Source: Leptospira bouyouniensis (lineage in GTDB: Bacteria > Spirochaetota > Leptospiria > Leptospirales > Leptospiraceae). Taken from it: a DNA stretch of 64,000 nt. The position numbers and the translations under genes are program-made. A model generated the notes under the pieces. That model had not been told where the DNA came from, searched no databases, and saw nothing but the letters and a program-made list of their open reading frames with translations. Every line of letters begins with the position of its first letter. Positions within the stretch are counted from its first letter, which is position 1. The stretch spans positions 62,001 through 126,000 of the forward strand of contig NZ_RQFT01000003.1 in NCBI RefSeq assembly GCF_004769525.1. The letters are read 5' to 3'. Positions 57,064 to 64,000 of the stretch are shown one piece after another.

Positions 57064-57675
57064 TCATTTAGGTAATAGATCAATCCAAGGCATTCTCAAT
57101 CGGAAAAATTCAAATGTTTTATCTGAGAGTTTTTGGTAACCTTTTTCTGTTAAATGACCCCCATCCAATAAATCTCCGCTTTTGATAAATAACTCCGAAT
57201 CCAAACGTGGAACAAAAACGATTCGTTCCTTCATCAAAAGGTTTAATCTCAATACTGCTTCTGTTGGCCAAGGAAATTCAACATACCAAAAATTGATCAC
57301 AAGTATATGATCACATTTTCCTTGAAGTAATGTAAGCGATTGGATTTGGTTTTGAATTGTTATTTCTAAATCTGATTCCCTTAGAAATAAATTTCCATAA
57401 AAATCATTCATCCCTCCATTAAGAATGCAAGCTTGGTATTTTGATTGGTCGGACTGAATTGTCTGTAAAATGTCTGATGATTTTCTTGCAGGGAAAGCAT
57501 TTTTAATGACTACAAATGGTTTAAGTTGATCCTCTGGCCAAGATGCCATAATACTATCACCAAACATACCTAATGTGGGTCGAACGATACTAAAAATCAA
57601 TTCATCGTTCTTATTCTTGGTTTTGTCACAGTGAACAAATTGTAATAACAATATTAATATAATTAGTTTGTTCAT
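57064..57675 (-). CDS. SGNH/GDSL hydrolase lipoprotein
   Basis: 203 residues. Signal with lipobox LLQFVHC (Cys 16). SGNH blocks: GMFGDSIMASW (nucleophile Ser), NGGMNDFYG (Asn), and DGGHLTEKGYQ with the Asp/His pair. The second Gly block (usually near residue 75) is less clear. Expected to be an esterase or acyl/acetyl hydrolase at the cell envelope. AT-rich composition, next to a second lipoprotein gene on the same strand. Confidence 0.85.
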   Translation of the reverse strand: MNKLIILILLLQFVHCDKTKNKNDELIFSIVRPTLGMFGDSIMASWPEDQLKPFVVIKNAFPARKSSDILQTIQSDQSKYQACILNGGMNDFYGNLFLRESDLEITIQNQIQSLTLLQGKCDHILVINFWYVEFPWPTEAVLRLNLLMKERIVFVPRLDSELFIKSGDLLDGGHLTEKGYQKLSDKTFEFFRLRMPWIDLLPK

Positions 57676-57737
57676 ATAATACCTAAAACCAATATCATAA
57701 ATTAGATGGTTTTAATTTTTTCATTTTATATTCAAAA

Positions 57738-59156
57738 TTAATAATATTGAATTAAAAATGCATCAAAAGTTCCTAATTTAGCTTGTCCATCAAATCCACC
57801 AGAAGTAAATCCCGATACGTAAAGAGTCCCAAAACGATCAGCAGAAATTCCTCTCCCTGAAAGTTCAATTCCGTTATTTCCAGATAACCGTATCCAAATT
57901 AGGTTACCGTTAGAATCATATTTAGTTAAATGGGCGTCATTGTTTCCTACTTTTGGAATTCCAAGTAAATTTCCATTTGTTCCACCAAAGGTATAAACAT
58001 TTCCTGAATTATCAGAATAAACTCCGTACGCATAGGTAAGACTACTTCCACCACCACCTAACAACCTTGTCCAAATTTTCTCTCCAAAAACATTCAATTT
58101 AGTTAAAAATTGAACAGTTGAACCGTCTTTTACGATACCATCTAAATTTCCGTTTGTATCACCTGATACATAAATGTAACCTTTCTGATCAACTGACATA
58201 GTCCTAATTTGCGTTGAGATTGTTATTCCACCTAAAACTTGAGCCCACTTAAAATTTCCATTTAAGTCTAACGATACAATATAAGAATCAGTTAGATTTC
58301 CAGGTGGAGTTTTTCCAAAAAAACTGGTCCCGCCACTTATTTGGCCTGCTACAAGAATTGACTGAGTTGTTGCTTCATATTGGATATTCTGTCCATATGA
58401 TGAAATTCCAGTATTGTCAAAAAGTTTTGTCCAAACTAAATCACCAAGGCTGTTGTATTTTAAAACAAATGTATTCCTTCCTCCAGTCGCTGTCTGACCA
58501 TTTAACAACTGCTCTTCAGTATTCCCGGTTATGTATACGTTCCCAAAATAATCTGAAGTGACACCGGCACCTAACGTTTCACTTGCTGTTGGAATCATCC
58601 TTGTCCAAAGAAGATTTCCTGAACCACTGAGTTTAATTAAAATTGCTCCTGCCCCAATGGATCCAAGCTCATTAAAAGGACTATTGGCCGAACCTACGAT
58701 AAATATATTACCAAAGTTATCAATATGACTCATTTCAGCATATGTAGAGCTAGTTGTGGTACTACCCATTTGTTTTGCCCAGATCAATTGTCCATCTTGG
58801 GCAAACTTTGTTAATAGAATATCATTCATTGATGAAGGAGAAATTTTGTTTTGGCTATATACTGATCCAGATGTTGTACCGATCAAATACACATTCCCTA
58901 TACGATCTACTGCGGTAGAATTTCCATAACTTTGGTATGTACCAGATTGCCCGATAATTTTTGACCATTGTTTGATGCCTTGATTATTCTGTGGAAATTC
59001 AATGCAATCCCAACCACTCAACATACATTTTAGAATTTGGGTCTCTACAAATGATTTAGATTGAATATCGGAAGAATTATTCAGTTCTACCGGCTTACAG
59101 TTTAAACTAATGAATTGGAGAAATAATATTAATAAATAAATTGCAATTTTTCGCAT
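57738..59156 (-). CDS. SBBP-repeat beta-propeller lipoprotein
   Basis: 472 residues. Signal and lipobox FISLNC (Cys about 20) from the ATG at 59156. An ATG at 59183 is a possible alternative, and an upstream open frame overlaps queC and is rejected. The body is seven or so repeats of about 50 residues, each like STAVDRIGNVYLIGTTSG then LTKFAQDGQLIWAKQMG, the SBBP (beta-propeller) pattern with bulky Trp at the end. Surface display is inferred. The ligand is unknown. Confidence 0.83.
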   Translation of the reverse strand: MRKIAIYLLILFLQFISLNCKPVELNNSSDIQSKSFVETQILKCMLSGWDCIEFPQNNQGIKQWSKIIGQSGTYQSYGNSTAVDRIGNVYLIGTTSGSVYSQNKISPSSMNDILLTKFAQDGQLIWAKQMGSTTTSSTYAEMSHIDNFGNIFIVGSANSPFNELGSIGAGAILIKLSGSGNLLWTRMIPTASETLGAGVTSDYFGNVYITGNTEEQLLNGQTATGGRNTFVLKYNSLGDLVWTKLFDNTGISSYGQNIQYEATTQSILVAGQISGGTSFFGKTPPGNLTDSYIVSLDLNGNFKWAQVLGGITISTQIRTMSVDQKGYIYVSGDTNGNLDGIVKDGSTVQFLTKLNVFGEKIWTRLLGGGGSSLTYAYGVYSDNSGNVYTFGGTNGNLLGIPKVGNNDAHLTKYDSNGNLIWIRLSGNNGIELSGRGISADRFGTLYVSGFTSGGFDGQAKLGTFDAFLIQYY

Positions 59157-59230
59157 AACTTTAATTTGTATAAACTCTTTCATTATAACGTAACTAAATT
59201 GAGAATTGTTATAGAAGAATATTAACGATT

Positions 59231-59983
59231 TTAAATTGTTAATGCGGGATCTTCCAATCCAATTTCCGAGAACCCTTTGGCTCTTAGAATACAAGAATCG
59301 CATTTGCCACAAGGTTTTCCTTTGATTGGATCATAACAAGAATGCGTCAGATGTAGTGGAGCTTCCACTTCTATTCCCAGCTCTATGATTTCTTTTTTTC
59401 CCAAGTGTAGGAGAGGAGTTTTGATTTGGATGGAGTCACCTTTTCCACTCACACCTTTTTTTGTTCCGAGATTTGCCATCTTTTGAAAGGATTCGATAAA
59501 TTCCGGACGACAATCTGGATACCCTGAGTAGTCCAGTGCATTCACTCCTATATAAATGGAATCATAACCGTGGCCCTCTGCTAAAGACAATGCAAACGAT
59601 AAAAATAATATATTACGACCAGGTACATAAGTATTTGGAATTTCCTTTTCATCACCATTAAACAGTGATTTGGCGTTTTTTCTTACCTTAATTTTTTTTT
59701 CCGTTAGCGAACTTCCCAAAAAAAATCCAGGGTCCAATTTTTGGATCACATGTTTGATTCCAAGGGTTTTTGCTATTTTTTTACTTTTGATAAGTTCTAT
59801 TTTATGTTTCTGGGAATAATCAAATGAGAGAGCAAGCAATGGTAATTTTTTATGTTTAGGATACCCAAATTCTTTGGCTGCAATGTAAAGGCAGGTGGTG
59901 GAATCAAGGCCACCTGACAGAAGTACAACGGCGCCTTTTTTTTCAGATTGGGATTTGTGATTGGAATCCGAAACGGAAACCAT
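59231..59983 (-). CDS. queC: 7-cyano-7-deazaguanine synthase
   Basis: 250 residues. QueC forms preQ0 from carboxydeazaguanine for queuosine. PP-loop VVLLSGGLDSTTCLY, NILFLSFALSLAEG, IYIGVNALDYSGYPDCRPEF in parts, and the zinc knuckle HSCYDPIKGKPCGKCDSCILR in parts. Follows queD directly on the same strand. Confidence 0.95.
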   Translation of the reverse strand: MVSVSDSNHKSQSEKKGAVVLLSGGLDSTTCLYIAAKEFGYPKHKKLPLLALSFDYSQKHKIELIKSKKIAKTLGIKHVIQKLDPGFFLGSSLTEKKIKVRKNAKSLFNGDEKEIPNTYVPGRNILFLSFALSLAEGHGYDSIYIGVNALDYSGYPDCRPEFIESFQKMANLGTKKGVSGKGDSIQIKTPLLHLGKKEIIELGIEVEAPLHLTHSCYDPIKGKPCGKCDSCILRAKGFSEIGLEDPALTI

Positions 59984-60358
59984 TTACTTTTTTGGACCCC
60001 TATAAACGCAGGAACTCGTACAAGTTTCATATAATGTGATTTTGTCTAGGAGTGGAAGTTTTGGTTTGAGTTGGTTCCAAAGCCAGACCGCTATATTTTC
60101 GCTAGTTGGATTTTCTAAACCTGGCACATCATTTAAAACATAATGGTCCAAATGTTCATCTAATATTGGTTTTACGATGGATTTCAGTTCACCAAAATCC
60201 ATAATCCAACCTGTATGTGGATCGATTTCACCTTTTAGATATACAGCAAAACGAAAACTATGCCCGTGCATTCGTTTGCATTTATGCCCTTCGGGAACGT
60301 TGGGCAAAAAATGGGCGGCTTCAAAACCAAAGGTTTTGGAAAGTTCGATCTCTTCCAT
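59984..60358 (-). CDS. queD: 6-carboxy-5,6,7,8-tetrahydropterin synthase
   Basis: 124 residues. Zinc His in FEAAHFLP and MHGHSF, catalytic Cys in GHKCKRMHG, and [18 protein letters not shown] is near the C-terminus. The ATG at 60358 overlaps the purF stop (TGATG) and has GGAAGAG upstream, so an upstream in-frame start at 60445 is rejected. Makes the pterin precursor for queuosine. QueE is not in the window. Confidence 0.94.
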   Translation of the reverse strand: MEEIELSKTFGFEAAHFLPNVPEGHKCKRMHGHSFRFAVYLKGEIDPHTGWIMDFGELKSIVKPILDEHLDHYVLNDVPGLENPTSENIAVWLWNQLKPKLPLLDKITLYETCTSSCVYRGPKK

Positions 60359-61785
60359 CACTCTTCCGTTGCGTATTCTGTAAATAGAGACTTTTGGTTT
60401 CCCGCATGGTCTTGGAATTCGACAGGGTAATTGGATGTAAAACATGCATCACAAAAACCTCCACCTTTATGCCCTTCAACTGCCTTGTGCATTTTGTCTA
60501 ATGTTAAATACGCAAGTGAATCGACACGAAGGTACTTTTGAATTTCTTCAATGGTGTGTGTTGAAGCTATGAGTTCCTTATGCGTCGGAATATCGATTCC
60601 ATAATAACAAGGGGCAACAGTGGGTGGTGCGGAAACACGGAAATGGATTTCTTTGGCACCAGCATTTCGGATCATTTTGATGATCTTCCGGCTAGTAGTC
60701 CCACGCATCACCGAGTCATCGATGATGACAACACGTTTTCCATTCACAACTTCTTTCACTACGTTGTATTTGATTTTGGCACCGAAGTCACGGATCTTTT
60801 GGTCTGGTTCAATAAAGGTTCGACCTATATAATGAGAACGCACCAAACCACTTTGGTAGGGGATTCCTGATTCTTCGCTATACCCTAGCGCAGCAATATT
60901 TGCGGAATCGGGTACAGGGATGATCACGTCAGCTTCAACTGGCATAACACGCGCTAGCTGGCGTCCCAAAGATTTTCTCACTTTGTAAACAGATTCTTCA
61001 AAGATATAAGAATCTGGTCTTGCGAAATAAATATATTCAAAAATACATAGGCTTGGTTTTGCTTTCGGAAATGGGTAAAGAGAGCGCACTCCCGTATGGT
61101 CAATCACAACCATCTCACCAGGTTCGACATCCCTTACGTATTCTGTGTCTGTTATATCAAAAGCACATGTTTCGGATGCGAACACAATCGCTCCATCGGA
61201 ACGTTTCCCCATCACAAGCGGACGGAATCCATTGGGATCACGAACAGCAATGAGGTATCTTGGAGTCAACACTAACAGAGAGTAGGCACCACGCACCTGA
61301 GCGAGAGATTCACAAAGTGCTTCGAGTAAATCTGATTTATGACTTTTGGCCATCAAGTGGACAATGACTTCTGAATCAATGGTGGTTTGGAAAATGGATC
61401 CGTCTCTTTCCAGGCGGTTTCGGATGTCCCAAGAGTTCACGAGGTTTCCATTATGAGCAAGTGCCACAGGACCTAAGTGAGATTCCACTCGGATGGGCTG
61501 AGCATTCCTTAAAAAACTCGCTCCCGTTGTGGAATACCGGTTATGGCCAATGGCCGCATCCCCAATGAGCTCTTTGATCTTCGGTTGGGTGAAGATATTT
61601 GCCACAAGGCCCATATTGGCATACCGGTATAGATGGGAACCATCGGTAGAGACAATCCCACTGGACTCCTGGCCTCGGTGTTGCATTGAGTACAAACCTA
61701 GGTAGGTAAAATTAGCAGCTTCCTTGCTATTGTAGATGCCGTATATGGCACATTCTTCTTTTGGTTTGTCAGATTGGAGAATCAT
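60358..61785 (-). CDS. purF: Amidophosphoribosyltransferase
   Basis: 475 residues. First committed step of purine synthesis. An 11-residue propeptide precedes the catalytic Cys12 (EECAIYGI). The glutaminase domain ([26 protein letters not shown]) and the PRPP site [17 protein letters not shown] are present. FCDACF near the C-terminus marks the iron-sulfur form as in Bacillus. Coupled to queD. Confidence 0.96.
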   Translation of the reverse strand: MILQSDKPKEECAIYGIYNSKEAANFTYLGLYSMQHRGQESSGIVSTDGSHLYRYANMGLVANIFTQPKIKELIGDAAIGHNRYSTTGASFLRNAQPIRVESHLGPVALAHNGNLVNSWDIRNRLERDGSIFQTTIDSEVIVHLMAKSHKSDLLEALCESLAQVRGAYSLLVLTPRYLIAVRDPNGFRPLVMGKRSDGAIVFASETCAFDITDTEYVRDVEPGEMVVIDHTGVRSLYPFPKAKPSLCIFEYIYFARPDSYIFEESVYKVRKSLGRQLARVMPVEADVIIPVPDSANIAALGYSEESGIPYQSGLVRSHYIGRTFIEPDQKIRDFGAKIKYNVVKEVVNGKRVVIIDDSVMRGTTSRKIIKMIRNAGAKEIHFRVSAPPTVAPCYYGIDIPTHKELIASTHTIEEIQKYLRVDSLAYLTLDKMHKAVEGHKGGGFCDACFTSNYPVEFQDHAGNQKSLFTEYATEE

Positions 61786-61826
61786 TGTTAGAATGACAAT
61801 TGCAGTATTTCCAAAATCCCAATTAG

Positions 61827-63047
61827 ATGCAAATCAATTCCAACTATATTCTCGTCGATACAGCAAAAGCTTTGGATTTGGCCCTGATCAATCTAAAGCA
61901 GTCCAAAATCATGTCGATTGACACAGAGTCTTCGGGTTATTACACATATTACCCTAAAGTTTGTCTCATTCAGATCAATTCCAATGGCAAAAACTACCTA
62001 ATTGACCCGCTAAAAATCACAAATTTGTCAGCTTTGGGTCCATTGTTCGAAGATCCCAATATTCTGAAAATCTTCCATTCCGCACAAGATGACATTAAGG
62101 CACTCAAACGTGACTTCGGCTTCAAATTTGTGAACACAGCTGACACAATGATCAGTTCACGATTATTGTCTTTAGAACAAAGTTCTTTATCATTTGTCGT
62201 GGAACATTACCACAAAGTGACTCTTTCCAAAGTGGAACAAAAGTCTAATTGGGAGATTCGACCTCTTCAAAAACAACAACTCAAATATGCAGCGCTTGAT
62301 ACGGCATATCTAGAATCCATCTGGTTAAAAATGGAAGAAGAGTTAAAACGAAGGTCTTTGTATGAGGAAGCCAAATCAGAATTTGAATTCATAGCTTCAG
62401 AAGATTACGTGGCAAAAGAAGGAGAAGGATTTTCTCTTGGAAAATTTCCTGACATCCTCAATTTCACACCTCTCGAAAGAAGAAAAATATTAGAACTACT
62501 TCGTTATCGTGATGAAAAAGCAAAACGAATCAACAAAGCAAGTTTTCGTGTATTTAATAATGATAGATTATCACAGGCAGTGAAGGGCCATCCAAACGAG
62601 GAAAAATGCATTGAATGGTTTGGAAAAAAAGATGGAACCGAAATTTTCAAACTTTTGACTTCTGAATATAATGATCCAATTGATACTTCAGAACTTTCGA
62701 AACGACATGGTGAAGACTTAAACGAAGATGAAAATCATAAATTTGAAAATGCTAAAAAGTGGCGACTTCGCATTATGCGAGCTAGACGAATGGAACATTC
62801 GTTACTACCTTCGAATAAACAATTGATCACAATATTGAAAGCAGCTCCCAAAAACTTAGAAGAACTAAAAGCCTTAAATGTATTTTCTGAATGGAAAGTA
62901 CAAAATTATGGTCCAAGTTTGCTTGCTGCAATCCAAGGTCTTCCTTTTGATTCGATGATCAACCGTTTGGTGGCCATCCGATCCAAAGAAGCATTTGTAG
63001 CCAAACGAAGGAAAAAACAAAACCAAAACTCGAAAGATGAGGGTTGA
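61827..63047 (+). CDS. rnd: Ribonuclease D-type 3'-5' exonuclease
   Basis: 406 residues. DEDDy exonuclease: MSIDTESSGYYTYYPKVCLIQI (Exo I), HSAQDDIKALKRDF (Exo II) and YAALDTAYLESIW (Exo III with Tyr). Then HRDC-like regions (about 215-290 and 310-385). Matures tRNA 3' ends. Divergent from purF with 41 bases between. Confidence 0.93.
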   Translation: MQINSNYILVDTAKALDLALINLKQSKIMSIDTESSGYYTYYPKVCLIQINSNGKNYLIDPLKITNLSALGPLFEDPNILKIFHSAQDDIKALKRDFGFKFVNTADTMISSRLLSLEQSSLSFVVEHYHKVTLSKVEQKSNWEIRPLQKQQLKYAALDTAYLESIWLKMEEELKRRSLYEEAKSEFEFIASEDYVAKEGEGFSLGKFPDILNFTPLERRKILELLRYRDEKAKRINKASFRVFNNDRLSQAVKGHPNEEKCIEWFGKKDGTEIFKLLTSEYNDPIDTSELSKRHGEDLNEDENHKFENAKKWRLRIMRARRMEHSLLPSNKQLITILKAAPKNLEELKALNVFSEWKVQNYGPSLLAAIQGLPFDSMINRLVAIRSKEAFVAKRRKKQNQNSKDEG

Positions 63048-63673
63048 TGTTACCCTACGAGTCCTTTGTAAATCAACTTTCAAGGGACTTCGACACAATC
63101 CCTGATACATCGGAAACAAAATCCGGTGTCATATTTCCTTTGTTTGGTGCAAATGATACCGCCGAGGGGATCATCCTCACAGAACGCGCCAAACACCTAA
63201 AAAGTCACCCAGGACAAATCTCTTTCCCTGGAGGTGTGATGGAAAAAGCTGATCCCAATTTACTCGTGACAGCTCTCAGGGAATGGGAAGAAGAAATGGG
63301 TGTTGGTCGAAACTCACTCGATGTACTTGGCAAATTAGAAGGTTTACACACTCGCACCGGGTTTCATATCACTCCCTTTTTAGCGAAATATAATGGTGAT
63401 TTTTGTTTTTCTCGAAATGTAGACGAAGTCGAACAAATCATTTTATTACCATTTGCCGACCTTTGGACCAAACCTTTTTATGCGATTGAAATCCCAGGCA
63501 GAGAACCGAAACATTTTGCATATTATTTTGATCTGCCAGATGGACTTTTGTGGGGAGCCACTTGTGAAATGATTTTACGTTTCCTAAAGGACCACTCTCA
63601 CTTTGACCGTTCGCCACAAATCGTAAAACCAAATCTCACAAAACCACCCTTTTTAGATCCCAAAACCCTCTAA
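63047..63673 (+). CDS. NUDIX hydrolase, CoA pyrophosphatase type
   Basis: 208 residues. The CoA-diphosphatase signature LTERAKHLKSHPGQISFPGG directly precedes the Nudix box (GGVMEKADPNLLVTALREWEEEMG in parts). The family splits CoA into 3',5'-ADP and phosphopantetheine or removes oxidised CoA. ATG overlaps the rnd stop (TGATG) with GAGGG upstream. Confidence 0.9.
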   Translation: MLPYESFVNQLSRDFDTIPDTSETKSGVIFPLFGANDTAEGIILTERAKHLKSHPGQISFPGGVMEKADPNLLVTALREWEEEMGVGRNSLDVLGKLEGLHTRTGFHITPFLAKYNGDFCFSRNVDEVEQIILLPFADLWTKPFYAIEIPGREPKHFAYYFDLPDGLLWGATCEMILRFLKDHSHFDRSPQIVKPNLTKPPFLDPKTL

Positions 63674-63705
63674 GGGGAAAAGGATTTTTCGCCGATCTTG
63701 TACAA

Positions 63706-64000
63706 GTGCGAAAACAGAACGAATCCATTGCAAAACTCGGTACAAATTTCCGTTGGGGAATTGTTATAGTTTTAGTCATATCTTCATTTATTTTCACATT
63801 CCAAACAATTCTTTCGCAATCTTCACCTAACAAACGCTATGTTTTTATTCTGGATGCTAGTGGCTCTATGTCCGAAAAATGGGATGGCAAAACTCGGATG
63901 GCCGTTGCGAAAGAAAAACTAATACAAGTATTAGGTGGTCTACCTAAAGATGCAAGTGTTGGTCTCGTAGCTTATGGAAATCGGATCGCAGGTTGCCAAT
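63706..64000 (+). CDS. VWA-domain protein, 3' partial
   Basis: The frame runs off the window end. From a GTG at 63706 it gives a short basic start, one hydrophobic segment (IVIVLVISSFIFTFQTIL) and then a von Willebrand A domain with the metal-ion site YVFILDASGSMSEKW (DxSxS). The start is not certain because no clear ribosome site is seen. Likely an exported or membrane-bound VWA protein. Its remaining domains lie outside the window. Confidence 0.7.
   Translation, partial: MRKQNESIAKLGTNFRWGIVIVLVISSFIFTFQTILSQSSPNKRYVFILDASGSMSEKWDGKTRMAVAKEKLIQVLGGLPKDASVGLVAYGNRIAGCQ

Noticed and set aside
59157..59312. Upstream extension of the SBBP-repeat gene
   Set aside because: It would overlap queC by about 80 bases and put about 50 residues before the signal peptide. 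The ATG at 59156 gives a normal lipoprotein signal.
60359..60445. Upstream extension of queD into purF
   Set aside because: The added residues do not belong to the QueD fold, and the ATG at 60358 has a good ribosome site and a TGATG overlap.

Overview
The window reads as a chromosomal segment of a Leptospira species (spirochaete). Support comes from AT-rich coding with a mixture of ATG, TTG and GTG starts, spirochaetal lipoboxes, a FlbD-MotA-MotB-FliL motility cluster, a spirochaete-type radical SAM/SPASM protein, a homologue of the leptospiral SurA-like protein LIC12922 and a DUF1554 lipoprotein. The species cannot be fixed from the sequence. Genes are dense, and many are joined by ATGA or TAATG overlaps. 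I saw no insertion sequence, prophage, CRISPR array or rRNA. One tRNA (Gln, TTG) is present. The first and last genes are cut by the window ends.

Layout. 1-8343 (+): housekeeping run of a FAS-I-like acyltransferase (5' cut), a WYL regulator, ispE, tRNA-Gln, a short glmU, prs, rplY, a pth homologue with altered active site, ftsH and an EVE-domain gene. 8349-11290 (-): two lipoproteins and a DASS transporter. 11351-13771 (+): a GpsA-PlsB fusion making lysophosphatidate from DHAP. 13826-17821 (-): an acyl-CoA dehydrogenase operon with two carriers and a hotdog protein. 17900-24335: J-domain protein, YceI, a GT-C-like membrane protein, SanA-like protein, M23 peptidase and ligA. 24336-30000 is looser accessory DNA: an ArsR/SRPBCC pair with a clear operator-promoter, a divergent SDR/TetR pair, an AAC(3)-I-like GNAT, DUF1801 and a second YceI.

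30043-36901 (+) is a type I secretion-like set (ABC exporter, HlyD, TolC) plus a KefB-type antiporter. The ABC ATPase domain has lost all its motifs. 38061-43077 (-) is an MCE protein, a glycosyltransferase, flbD, motA, motB, fliL and kdsB in one tight run. 43149-45472 (+) is an oxidoreductase with three small exported or membrane proteins. After a fatty acid desaturase (-), 46516-52981 (+) is an operon of lysC, a SurA-like chaperone, a spiro-SPASM radical SAM protein, an SpsF-PseG fusion and a TPR protein. This looks like an undescribed surface-sugar or modification pathway and is the best candidate for a new system.

53169-55539 (-): an orphan NarL-type response regulator and pntB/pntAB without pntAA. 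56182-59156: three lipoprotein genes (DUF1554, SGNH hydrolase, SBBP beta-propeller) set in gene-poor, AT-rich DNA. 59231-61785 (-): queC, queD, purF. 61827-64000 (+): ribonuclease D, a NUDIX CoA pyrophosphatase and a VWA protein (3' cut).
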